NCBI GenBank assembly: GCA_963169105.1
Contig: OY720637.1
Span: forward strand, 54,892,964-54,956,963
Reading direction: 5' to 3'
DNA from: Ceriagrion tenellum
Taxonomy: Eukaryota > Arthropoda > Insecta > Odonata > Coenagrionidae
Length of the DNA: 64,000 nt
The position numbers were made by a program, and so were the translations under genes. The notes under the pieces were generated by a model. It had not been told where the DNA came from and did no database searches. It saw only the letters and a list, made by a program, of their open reading frames with translations. Positions 34,001 to 44,927 of this stretch are shown here, piece by piece (position 1 is the first letter of the stretch; each line of letters begins with the position of its first letter).

Positions 34001-35529
34001 AAGTTTCCTGAGCTGGGAAAACACCGAATAGAAGCTCGAAACGCTTAACTCTCAAGTCCTTTCTTGTGGAGTTGGGGTAAACCGTTGTATCTATGTGTTT
34101 GAAGAAAAAATTTACCCGCTTCCCTGAATAGCCGCATTGTATCCCGCTGGAAAATGGCTGACTAGGCACGCTTTTATTTTCTGGATTTTATCGCTGCCTC
34201 CTTCCCACTATCGCGCTTACCGTTGCTATACTTCAGCCCATGCCATTCAGGGGCTCGAATTGCACCGGGAAACACCGGAAAACATGTAGAAAGCAGGGGA
34301 CGTAAACTATCGCCCTAATATTTCTTAACTGACATGAGATATATTTTTTTCAGCTATTTTTTCATTTTCGAATGTAAATTTCTTATTTTGTTTCGTCTGG
34401 TGGTTTGGTTCCTCTGAATGAGCCTAAAATTCTCCTTATGTTTTATACCTTGACTATTCACTGATCCCTTCCTAGTCAGGAGACTTGGTTTAGTATTTTA
34501 ATTTTTCGCTTTTAGAACGTTCGAAGATTTCATCTATCTATTGGAATATTTTATTGCGAGCTTGTTGTCACACCTAAAATCATGTCAAATGATTTGGCAC
34601 AATATAATGATGTATGACTCCTTGAAAAAATCAAACCGCTCAAGAATGTTTTCAATGAACTCCATTCTATTTTTCAAAACGTCTTTGCTCTATTGGTAAA
34701 TGGATACTTACACGAATTGTCTGCACGAAAATTTTTCCCGTCTACGTTGTCTCCAGCACGAATATGACCTTTGGAAGCACCAATAACTTCACTCGTTATT
34801 ATTTAAATCAACCATTACTTATTAGAGGATCGATCGTTTGGTTAAATTTATTTCCATTTACACATTATGGTTACGTTTGGGCATGGTTGTGATTTTTATA
34901 AATCTTTGCGTTAGGTCAATGACTTATTTAAAGAGTACGAAGATCATCAAAATTGATAGGATTTAAATATTTGTAAAAATGCGTGTCTTTTAATATGAGG
35001 AAGAGTGCATAAAAAGCCCAGAAAATTTTACGCTATTAGGAATTTAGATATTCAAACATGGATATTCTACAGCTACGTTATTTTAAATGCCGAGTGTACA
35101 AAAATCGTATAAAAAATTGCAACAATCACCAGACGGAATGGTTCTTGATTAACTTACTTAAAACTTATTTGAACGGCTAATTTATTATGCTTTAATAGTA
35201 TATTGGTAGGTTACAGGTAGCATTTCTGTGAGGTATCAGCTGATCATTCATTAATTGACTGCAATGTAGATAACTGTACATTAATCAGATAATTTATAGA
35301 CCTCCTGTAGTGGAACTAGATTGAACGGTTCAGGTATATATTATAGAATTCGGTCTTCGAATAGTTGCGCAAAACGTAGCATTCAGAGTGGATGAAATAC
35401 AAGAGAGACCAAGAATAAGAGGAAGCCATCACAGGCCAGAGTATTACCGGAATTGTATCGAGGCCGGTGCACGCGATCTAGGCGCCGTGCACACTAAGAT
35501 AGACCGCGTGGACGAAGGAAAACGAGATG
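31028..35529. other. unassigned DNA, about 4.5 kb
   Basis: Mostly AT-rich unique sequence. Two short strings recur directly at 32762/33085 (TTTATCTGAGAGAGTTCT) and 32859/33262 (GGAATACTGACTG), which suggests an old local duplication. Purine simple sequence lies at 33365-33425. No exon was recognised. Confidence 0.45.
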
Positions 35530-36665
35530 GCGGAGTTCAATAAGATTAAGCTAGATTCACATGAGAGGAGAAGTGCATGGCATTGGTATTGGGGGAGAGG
35601 GGAGGGAAGAGGAATGGGGCCAGGGGAAGAACTTCATCGAGGGGTCGGTCGGTGGGGGCGGAGTATGGGGAGGCTTTCTCAGGAAACGGCAAAGGCAGAC
35701 GATCTCTCCAGCCAGAGCGGAAAGAAGAAGTCGTAAAAAAATAAGGGGAAAAGATTCTTTCTTCCCCCTTCCTCCTCCCGAAAAAAAAGAAGTAAGGTTT
35801 TTCCTGTGTACACTGTTGGTATTTGGGATGGGAGAGAATGCATTTGGGAGGAAGGGTGGTGGGAGAGAGGGTCAGATAAAGGGAACGGAGGAAGGGTCGA
35901 GAGATTGTAGGGGAGGTGGGGATAAGGGTCGGGTGTGGAAATGCGGGGGAGTATGGGGCAGGAGGGAGGGGGGTTAGAGGCAGTGTGCGGACGAGAGGAA
36001 TCAGATGAGACGGTTTGCGGTTTGGGTCAGGGTAAGTTTGGGTCGGCATTATAAGGACTTGGGGGTCGGGGTCCTGTGCGACGAAGGGGGTGGAATGGAG
36101 AAAACAGATAGGAATTGGAGGTGGTGGGGTGGGAGGGAATTTTTTTGTGTGTGCAGTCTTGTTCTCTTGAGAATGTCTATATTTGGGTCCCTCTCTTTCC
36201 ATTTTCCACTTTTTTCCCTCTCCGGGCTCCCGTCCCACTCCCCTTTTCCCTTTCCCTTGGTGCGAACCCTGCCAGGGAACGGAAAGAGAAGGGTCCAGGA
36301 TCTCCCCCACACCCCTCGAAAAACCCTACTTGCCCTCCCCACCCATACAGTCCCTCTATCTCCTCGCCACATCCTTTTCCTCCTCCCTCCTCCTGTGGTG
36401 GTGTCTTCCTTATTTTTTTTAAAGGCTCTCCTTTGCCACGAGAAGTCCTTCTCCCCAATAGCGCGTGCGTTCCTCACCGTGCCCCCTCCAATCCCATCTT
36501 GAGACTTCCCCCTCTCCTCTCTTTTCTTTCTCCCACACCTCCCCTCTCTCCCTCCCATCTCATATCGATCTGAACTCCCTCTCAATTTCCTTCACTTCCG
36601 CTTCCTACCCTCCCCCCCCATCCTACTTCGTCCCCACCCACCTCTCTTCCATATTTCCCTACTGA
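35530..36665. promoter_or_regulatory. strand-asymmetric GC island with purine-to-pyrimidine switch
   Basis: The plus strand is purine-rich with many G-runs from about 35560 to 36170, then abruptly pyrimidine-rich from about 36180 to 36665. Several long overlapping frames on both strands (up to 254 residues) result from the bias, and their translations are low complexity with no domain. Such skewed DNA can form triplex, quadruplex or R-loop structures. A regulatory role is inference. Confidence 0.35.
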
Positions 36666-36713
36666 TCCCACCCTAAGGTCGTCTTGCCCTCGCCAAACAC
36701 ACTTGACGATATG

Positions 36714-37680
36714 CAGTGTTTCGCAATATTAACCCGACAGTCGTGGCAAACCTCTCATAGTTACTTTTTCAATCGTATTTTTCTGAATGAGACCCAAAGT
36801 TGATTCAAAGGCTGGGTTGAGGGAATAGATTCATTCTCCGCCAAGCTGGATTCTATCACTCTGACGTAACATGTACAGTGTTTCGCAAAATTTACTCAAC
36901 AGTAGTGTCGGAATGTCATGGTTACTTTTTCAATCGTATTTTTTCGATGGAGATCGACAGTTGATTTGAATATAGGGTTGATGGAATTGATTTCCTCTCC
37001 TCTAAGCTGCTGTCTCTCATCACTCGTAACATGTACAGTGTTTCGCAAAATCACCTCAGCAGTCGTGGCCGACTGTCATGGTTACTTTTTCAGACATATT
37101 TTTCAGATGGAGACCGAAAGTTGATTTAAATGCAGGGTTGAGGAAATCGATTCAATTTCGCTAAGCTGGATTCTCTCACTCATAAGTAACATGTACTGTG
37201 TTTCGCAGAATTAACTCAAAAGTCGTGACTGGCTGTTATAAATTTTTCGGTTTCATTTTTTAATGCAGTCTTGTGCAATCCCGTGTGTGGTGTTTCGCAA
37301 AATTAACCAAACAGTCGTAGCGGACTGTGAGGGTACCTTTTTCCAGCGTAATTTATGATGTTGACACAAACTTGATTTTATGCTGGCTTGAGGAATTCTA
37401 ATCTTTTTCATCCTTTCATTTTCATCTTTTAGCTTTTCTTCATCATCTTTTTGTAACAATGTACAGTTTTTCGCAAAATTAACTCAACAGTTGTTACGGG
37501 CCATTATTGTGACTTTTTCTATCGTATTTTGCGATTACCCTTGCTATTGATTAAGAGACTACATTCTCTTAATCAATAACAGTTCTTTTCTTCTCTTCTT
37601 CTATTTCAACTACCTCACCCACACATGATGCTGTACAGTATTGCCCAGAATTATTACAGCTTTGTGAATTGGCAGCTTGG
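36714..37680 (+). repeat. tandem satellite array, ~160 bp unit
   Basis: Copies begin with CAGTGTTTCGCAAAATTAAC or a variant at 36714, 36876, 37036, 37196, about 37287, 37464 and about 37635. The spacings are 162, 160, 160, 91, 177 and 171. The first three units are full length and share GTTACTTTTTCAATCGTATT, AAAGTTGATTTAAATG, AAGCTGGATTCTCTCACTC and GTAACATGTA. The fourth is truncated to ~91 bp and the last ones are more diverged. No coding is evident. Confidence 0.9.
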
Positions 37681-38264
37681 TTTGGTTTTTGGTCTTGTCT
37701 TTTCTCTTGAAGACCAAATTTTTAGATGGTGCTGGGATAAGGATTCTTTTGTGAGAAATCTTTGCCGTCATGAAGTATCCATGCGTAATATTCCTTTTGA
37801 TATTTTTATAGGGAGTTCTAAGGTTGTCACCCAGGGAATTATACCTATTTATATTACATTTGACTATTTATGTATATTCGCTCCTGGGTGACACCCGAAT
37901 TAAAGTTTATACCACTAAGCCTTACGATAAAATGAAAAAACGTGATCACTGTTTCTTAAATTTGGAATCGAATTCAGTTTTCATAATTGACTATCCACTT
38001 AATTAATAAAAAGTGTATTTCCAAGGAAGATGAAACTGAATTGGAGTTCAAATGGACCGAGCTGCCCGTGTAAATTTTGGCTACAGTAGGCTAAATATTG
38101 GTGAAAATTCAATTTGGCCGAAAGGACTAGAAATAAGATACTTTAAAAAGGACGTACAGCACTTAAAATATTACTTTAAGTGTTTTACATTCTGTATACC
38201 AAAATACATCATTTATGAAGGTATTAGTCTAGTTGAACTTTCTGAATCTCAATAAATGTATGTG
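37681..38264. other. unassigned AT-rich DNA
   Basis: Nothing recognised. Confidence 0.35.
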
Positions 38265-38385
38265 AAATGCAAAGAGGAGAGTGCATAGGAAGAGATACGA
38301 GGAGGTTAGGGAACCATCTGTAGATAGGGAAGAGTGGAAGGCTGCAGTCATCCAATCAGCGGATTGAACAGCCGATGAATATATT
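38265..38385 (+). pseudogene. LINE 3' end fragment
   Basis: The plus-strand translation KRRVHRKRYEEVREPSVDRE continues as EWKAAVIQSAD and a stop. It then runs into a GATGAAT-type end. The order RKRY.EVRE...DRE.W.AAV.QS is shared with the minus-strand fragment at 10719-10866, so they belong to the same LINE family. Confidence 0.7.
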
Positions 38386-39064
38386 TTATTAAAATATTGG
38401 ATGCAACGGAGAACTCATTCGTCACATTTTGATTTTTGAGGGCAAGGCGAGATTTATATTTTTTTAGGGTTATGTTGTTGTATTGTATGTACAGCCTAGT
38501 ATTTGAAATAGATGCGACTTTAGTCACTAGTATTGGAAGTTGAACGATCGATGTAGTCACCAGGGGCACCCATGGTGGTCATTTGAAACATTCCTTCATC
38601 CCGGCCGTCCTTTCTCATTGGAACTTTTCATAACTTGAGCAATCTACCACAGTCTTCCTATTCTTCTGCAATCGTGCCCTTCATACCTTCTCGTGTGGTT
38701 GACGTTAACGTCCCATGAGAGCGATCAATGACCCTAGGGAGAAATTGAGCTAATCGGTGAAGGGAGCATTGAGGAGTTGGCCACTAAGTTGATGAACGAG
38801 CATCAAGGAGGAACGCAATACTATTGAGATAGGACTTATACCAGTCGACGGATAAGAGAGCGAGGAGATTCAGTGACAAGCTTCAAAAAGAAAATACTCT
38901 AAAAGTTAAATTTACTACAAGATTCCTTAGTCCCTGTGGAATTTCTCAGTGATCTTCTTACTTTCCCCGTTCTGGGAAATTCGTTTGACCATAGGTATAT
39001 TTTGATAAGTGAACCTGTCTTTTGATTTTCCGTTTTAAAATATTTTCATTTATTATTGACCCAT
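38386..39064. other. unassigned DNA
   Basis: Nothing recognised. Confidence 0.35.
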
Positions 39065-39262
39065 CCTTTTTTTTGAAAAGAACACAAGAAGGAAAGATCA
39101 AAGGAAAGAGAAAGAGAAGGACGAAAAAATAATATGTTGACTGATAATATGAATGGAAGGAGTTACGAAGAGCTGAGGGAGGCAGCACAGGATAGACGAG
39201 CATGGAGGGATCAGGTCAATTGAAACCTGTCTGAAGACAGATTAACCTTAGAAGAAGAATAC
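39065..39262 (+). pseudogene. LINE 3' end fragment with GAA tail
   Basis: A polybasic stretch (about 39080-39130) is followed by MNGRSYEELREAAQDRRAWR, then DQVN and a stop, the usual extreme end of an arthropod LINE ORF2. It closes with TTAGAAGAAGAA at 39249-39260, the same kind of tail as in the 1550-2252 insertion. Confidence 0.7.
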
Positions 39263-40089
39263 CTTTTTTGTTTTATGACGTCCGCAATGGTCATTGTGTA
39301 ATGTGAAGGGCTAGCCGTATTACTGCTTTGTTTAACTTGTGAGAGGTGCTCCATCTGTTTAATAAGTGCCTCTTTTGCTAATCAAGAACGAGTATTTGAA
39401 CGATCAAATCAGATGAATGCATTGTTGGAGTGATTAAACTTAAAAGTAAATGTTTCCACCTATGTTAATTGTTACGGAATGGAATAAGTCGGCGCTAATG
39501 CGTAGATCTGTGCCTTATGCTAACTAATTATACCTCGGAATCTTAAGTGAACATCTACTCGTTAAAATAATAGTGGTATCTGCTGCCTCCTATCAATACC
39601 GGTGTCAATAGCAAGTTTCGGGCATTCATGTCGTATACGGGGCTAGTTTTAATATAATTCAGTCTTAAACGTTGAGATTAGTATGGACCCTTATGGAGAT
39701 GGCTCAGATTACAGCAGAAAATTGTAAATTTGATCGAGTAAGCATGTAAAGAATTTCAATTAAAACTGTTTACAAAAAGCTGTTAAGATCTAGGAAAAGA
39801 AATAGATCTAGAAAAAAATAAAGGCATGTTACCATCTATTTTTTCGAAACTTATTAGCAAATTACTGCCGAAATTGAAGTCCAAATGTGGTTTTCCATAA
39901 GAATGTCGTTGCAGTCGGCTCCGATGGCTGCAGAAATATTGTCGTAAAAACATGTTCGTGGAATAACCTGCTTAGTTTGTACCATAACTTAGGTTTCAAA
40001 TTGTTACCCATTTTCTCAGTGAAAGCAGGAATTTTTAACCAAAATAATGAAAATTTGTTATTTAGTATGTGTTTTTATTTATATACACT
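39263..40089. other. unassigned AT-rich DNA
   Basis: Nothing recognised. Confidence 0.35.
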
Positions 40090-40612
40090 ACGTTTAATAA
40101 TTGATCTCATATATCAATCTGACCGGATCAGCTCGGTATTGTAAACGCATCGACCTAGTGGGATCGATCTGAAAAGCGGGCTGACTCGGCCAGTTTTCTC
40201 AGTCAGTCTGAGATTTCAGATCGATCTGAACCAGCGGGTCTGTGGCGCTCCACATTATGCTTTTGGTTGTAATACGGAAACAAAATATGACCGTTATTAT
40301 TCAAGGCGTGTGTTGTAACCTGTTGTAACAAGAGAACAGTCATAGCGTAAGTGTGAAAGTAGCGTTGGTGATATCGTGGCACTTCGCAATTCTACCTCTA
40401 ACTGGGAAATTTTTTTCACTCCGGATGCGACTGAAAATTTCTAACTCTGCATTTGTTTACACAACGGGTCAATCGTGCTTTAACTGGTAGATTCGATTGT
40501 TCACTATCGATATCCGTGTCCGGGTTGGAAAACCAGGCGATCTGAGTTGGGTTGCTTGGAATTTTCAGATCACTCCGTGTTCAGATCTATCTGAGATCGA
40601 TCGATTGGTCAA
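40090..40612. repeat. cluster of GATCGATCTGA motifs, probable DNA-transposon relic
   Basis: GATCTGA or GATCGATCTGA strings occur at least six times in both orientations (for example 40162-40172, 40219-40229, 40525-40600). The dyad CAGATCGATCTG is at 40217-40228. GATCGATCTGAA plus GCGGG occurs twice directly. Repeated short motifs near both borders resemble the subterminal repeats of hAT-like non-autonomous elements. No clear TIR or target duplication was found. Confidence 0.4.
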
Positions 40613-42834
40613 CGTAATGGTAGTAAGGCCCGCGACAACTTAAGCTGGCATTGAAATTTTGGTCGCCATCTATGGGAATCATTTTTTCTTTAATTGAACG
40701 CATTGCGTTTTCACTCTGTTGATGGGAGCATGTTGTATTTTTTGCATTTCATTAGGAAATGTAGTGTTATATTGTTTACATAAAAAGATAAAAAATATTA
40801 CTTACTCTGTCTATTCTGATAGACATTCTTGCGAAGGAATTCTCCGACTTTATTCGAGTCGAAGAAATTATTTCCGCATTCGTGAAAGAAAAGGGGAACA
40901 AAAATGTTTTCGAATAATTTTTTTAAACGTAAACAGTAAAAAGATGCTAATAGTATGTGTTCCGAGTCCGGAAGCGTAGTTTTGATTAAGTATTGGCTAC
41001 AATATCACAAGCGGACTCTTTTCATTTCAGTAGCAGTAATGCTTGCCAAAAAAATCTGTCGCTTATGGAGACGAGTCGGGCCGGATGTTTTCTTTTGGAC
41101 GAAATGCACAGTGTCTTGAAATGTCTCGACGAGACCTTTATGAAGATCATCCGCCGTCTTGGTAACGGACTGCATTGTCACAGAGTGGCTTGTGAATAGT
41201 ATCCGCGCTGAAAACGCTTCCGACTCTGGGAGTAAAAACTTAGTTGATAATCCCACCCACCCATTACCTCGATTCGAGCCCGATAATGTGACCTGCGCTA
41301 TTTTTGTTTGACCTAGGAAAACCTTCAGAGAGGAATTGGAGAGAGTAATATGGGTTGGAAAGCTGTAATGAGATAGGTACAAGTGAGGAGTTAAGGGTTG
41401 CAGGAGTGGGTTGATGTAAGGACCGTATATTATACAGGCTGTCTCAATTAGAGTTTTTTACGAGTTACCCATTGATGTTAAAGGAGAGGGCAGTTGCCTT
41501 GCTGGTCAACGCTAGAAACTGAAGCCAGCTCGCCATTTTTGGTAATCCGCATTTTCCACTAGAATTTCCGGGCTTACGCACAAATTTTGCAATTTGACGA
41601 TATTTTTCATCGATAAAACTTCATTACAATTAGTGGAAATCAGCATGGATTTACTTCTGTTATATGCATTATCCGTGCCTTTAGTGTTTATTTATTAACA
41701 TTAATAATAATTCGTATTCCCGGTGAAATCTTAGCTAAAACAGAGTAGAATTAATTACTGTAAATAGCCAATATATTTTTCAAGAGTTACTAGCCTTAAC
41801 TTTGGAACAGATGGTTGACATTCTTGTTTTACATCCGCTAATTCGTCCATTCCGTCGTGGTATCCATATGCAAGTAAGGAAAGAGCAGGGTTAACCAATA
41901 TGGTTGTTATTTCGGTTGTATGATGACGTAGTGCCCTCTCCACGTATCTTAATGGAATTGCCGAAATGTTTTCCAGCGCCAGCGCTGGTTCTATGACGTC
42001 ACCGTCGTCTTCACAGACTAGCCCGCTTAGACGAATATTGAAATATGGATAACAAATTATGCCGTTTTTTATTCAGTTCGGTGAATTATCTTTTGAAATA
42101 TCATTATATTAATAATTTCTACATGTATTTTGATGATAACTATAAGAACTCTCTTAAAAAGACTCGTGGAATACAAATGTAATGCAAGAATCGAGAGTTT
42201 TCTTTGAGGGAAAATATTAACATTGCCTAGAGTCTTTAAGTTCAAATGAGAGTTTAAAGTGAAATTACCAGTTCAAATGATATCGAATCGTTGCAAACTA
42301 CTAAACAAATCTGTTTCTTCTTTCGAAATATTACAGGCTTTTGATGGCTTTATCTACAGCGTTAGTGATGTCACGCGAAAGGACAGCCAATAGCGGTGCG
42401 GTTCGGAAATTCGGGTTTATTTGACTTCTTTTGTCATAAAAAAATAGCAATGAAGAAAATCAGGTTATAATATATAACTGCATTAGGCTCATTTAAATAA
42501 GTAATAACAAATAGCTTGATCACATTTGACTCATTCAGAGTGCGTGTAAAACTACTGTCTGCTTGAGTTTCTTAAATATTGAGCAACATACCATTTTACC
42601 TTCCATATAACATATAAATTGACTACATTGTCGGAAAGACCTTTAAGACGCTCCTTTGGGGCATGCATAATCTTATAGAAAGCTACTTGGCATCAACAGA
42701 ATCAAATTACACAGCTATTGCCAGGTCAATTGTTGAATATTTCACCGCCGTATTTATCCCTCAAAATATAAAAAGAAAATAGAAAATTTGCTAAGTAAAT
42801 CCACCGGGGACGTGTTGGGTTGGCACAGGAAAAA
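40613..42834. other. unassigned DNA, about 2.2 kb
   Basis: No gene was recognised. A string TATACAGGCTGTCTCAATTA at 41438-41457 resembles DNA-transposon termini, but no partner end was found. A dyad CCAGCGCCAGCGCTGG is at 41975-41990. Confidence 0.4.
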
Positions 42835-43195
42835 GTATAGTGTTGAAAAAATGCAAAAAATATTAGGACTAATCTCGCTGGAAACAGAAAGGGAACTTTA
42901 AAAACTCTTCACAGTATACAGGATTGTCTCAAGAGTCACAGGGTGTAAGAGGGAATGGTGAATCCAAGTTATATCGCCAGATTGATCACCCGTATAAAAA
43001 ATAATAGGAAATATTGAGGCCAACGCTGCCAAATCCTTACTTCTTAAAATGTTTATGTAACATTCGTAGCATACCCATAGTGTAGTTCATGTTGGTGAAG
43101 GTTCATTTCTTCACTCTAGTTCATGTTGCTGTTAAGTTACTCCCTGCCAAACACTTTTGTGGTATGTTGTAGGATAATTTGTAGATGTAGATGGA
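42835..43195 (+). pseudogene. possible LINE ORF2 C-terminal relic
   Basis: Plus-strand fragments KTLHSIQDCLKSHRV, EGMVNPSYIARL and a LLPAKHF-like end resemble, in order, the C-terminal region of Jockey/CR1-type LINEs. The reading is interrupted by stops and frameshifts and the similarity is faint. Confidence 0.3.
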
Positions 43196-43404
43196 GATTA
43201 AATCCGGTTGTCTGGCGATGAAAAATCTCGAAAAACTCTTCGGAGTATATGTTAAATACGTCTCAGACAAAATTAATCCTTCAAATTGTAATTTTATATG
43301 TCAATTTATTTACGTACATTGTTTTAAGGTTCTATTATTTTTCTTTTGATTGCCACCCAGAAGATGCCCATTTGCAAAATAATTTAGGAATAATCAATAA
43401 GTTG

Positions 43405-43590
43405 TTTGATGAAGAAATGATATGTGCAATGTTTCACAAAAATATTTGCTTCCAACCAGGGTCCCGACGTTATTACATCATCCTTAGGTTTCATCATCCC
43501 CTGAAGATGGCGTAATGATATCGAAACCCGGGTCGGAAGTAAATTTTATTTGTTGTGGAAAATGGCACGTATTATTTCTTAATTATGCAA
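43405..43590. repeat. hairpin repeat with CTGAAGA...GAAAC motif
   Basis: Inverted arms at about 43405-43489 and 43497-43590 are separated by a few nt. Shared strings include CTTCCNACC, GTAAT and GCNATNTTNCAC when one arm is reversed. On the plus strand CTGAAGA (43501-43507) is followed after 15 nt by GAAA (43523-43526) and the palindrome ACCCGGGT. This is the same layout as the 18 kb snap-back repeat. No coding. Confidence 0.65.
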
Positions 43591-43698
43591 AAATTCCACT
43601 TGATTTAGCTAGAATCTTTTGATTTTATATTAAATTATCGGACCCCATTCATTTCTTCAACGTGGCCACACCATTGACTCATGCTCTTCTTTTATATA

Positions 43699-44927
43699 CG
43701 AGAGGCATCCAATAATTTATCTACACAGGTGAGAAAAGGACAGCAGTGGTTTATTAAAGCATTTTTATTTTTTATATTCTCCTAGTAGATCAATAGAGTA
43801 AGACCACTTAGATTGTATAGAAGCTATCCTATTGCAAAAAAATCGGTCGATCGGTCATCTAACTACGTCTTTACAGTTAAGTTTTCATTATAGGGAAAAC
43901 GCTACGCTCTGAAAAATTTCTTCAAATTTCGAAAGAACAAATAATCAGAGGGAGACAAGTCTGGGCTGTAGAGTGGATAAGTGGTAGGTGCGATACTTAG
44001 CCTGTTGGATACCACAGTCTCGGATTTCATCCTCTGCTTTTCCTGACATCTGCACCACCGCAGTGTTGTACAGGGGGAGCAAACTTGAATTTAGCTTTCG
44101 TCGCCCTTTCTCCTTTATTAACTCGCGCAAAGCAGTAATAATGTTAGCGTAGCTTTCTCCTGTAATGGTCATTTTGTGTGGCATGAATTCCTTGAGTAGA
44201 AGTCCTTCCTCACTCCAGAAAACATTGACCCTGACTTTACGGACAGATTTGGCCGTTTTGAACTTCTTGCTTATGGGAGCCGTCTTGTGATTCCACTGCG
44301 TAGACTCCATTTTATTCTCAGGATCTCCTTTAGGCTCCTTAATCACTATGATAGACCCACGACTCATCGCCAGTCATCAAACGGTGAAAAAAAAATTGCC
44401 GGGTTCTCGCCATGCAGCTCCAAGCTCTTTTGACACATCTGACGTTAGGCATCATAGTATAACGGAGTCAACAATCGCAAACCCTATCGTGCATTGACTT
44501 AAGTCACGTCTAAATGCTTATGAATAATGGTCCAAACTGTACCCACTGAGACACCAATTTCTTCTGCTACATGGAATAGCTTCCATCGTACGTCGGCCAT
44601 AACCATATCTTCAACTTTTTTGAACATATGTTAAGTCATTGCTGTAATCGGTCGGCCTGTGTAAGGATCATTTCCTCTGGACTCTAATTCCCCACTGAAA
44701 TTGCTTTCTCTAAATTTTTCTTTATATTCTAAATGCAGAGTACATACAGCACACATACACTTGGATATTTTCTTTTCCCAGTTGCCCTTTATATTGAGGA
44801 CTTTTATCACAGTTTGGTGCTTCACATAAGGAAATTTCTTAGAATTCGGGGTCATTATTGCGTTAAACATGCTGTTTCTACCAGTGTTGCTAAAGCTTAG
44901 AGCTAAAACAATTTGCGAATGACCTCG
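43699..44927 (-). mobile_element. degenerate mariner transposon, minus strand
   Basis: The left end at 43699 (CGAGAGGCATCCAATAATTT) is preceded by TA at 43697-43698. The right end near 44927 carries a diverged inverted match (CGAGGTCATTCGCAAATTGT on the minus strand). The TA there has been lost. The length of about 1.23 kb suits mariner. The family differs from that of 12346-13665, since the terminal repeats are unlike. Confidence 0.75.
43760..44870 (-). pseudogene. mariner transposase, broken
   Basis: The minus-strand reading starts near 44870 (MFNAIMTPNSKKFPYVKHQT). It continues through a GRPITA linker and VAEEIGVSVGTVWTIIHKHL (helix-turn-helix). Then comes RLMTGDESWVYHSD, carrying the first catalytic Asp (about 44348-44383). 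STQWNHKTAPISKKFKTAKS and VRVNVFWSEEGLLLKEFMPH belong to the catalytic domain. After a frameshift, LYSPDLSPSDYLFFRNLKKF (about 43930-43985) retains the third Asp. The region of the second Asp reads LYNTAVVQMS and has lost the usual HDNA form. Several stops and frameshifts make it non-functional. Confidence 0.85.

Noticed and set aside
34000..34050. GAAGCTCGAAACGC string resembling retroelement terminal motifs
   Set aside because: No CTGANGA core and no pairing flanks.
35546..36585. Long overlapping frames on both strands (up to 254 residues)
   Set aside because: Frames overlap in several registers within a purine/pyrimidine tract, and the proteins are low complexity with no known motif.
36714..37680. 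CRISPR-like array
   Set aside because: Units of ~160 bp are repeats over their whole length and do not show short repeats with unique spacers. The genome is eukaryotic.
40993..41382. Opposed frames of 68 and 125 residues
   Set aside because: No motif recognised, and they overlap on opposite strands as chance frames do.
41438..41470. DNA-transposon terminus (TATACAGGCTGTCTCAATTA)
   Set aside because: No matching inverted end was found nearby, so it was left as a note only.
42360..42420. Promoter-like string with CCAAT
   Set aside because: An isolated CCAAT in AT-rich DNA without other support.
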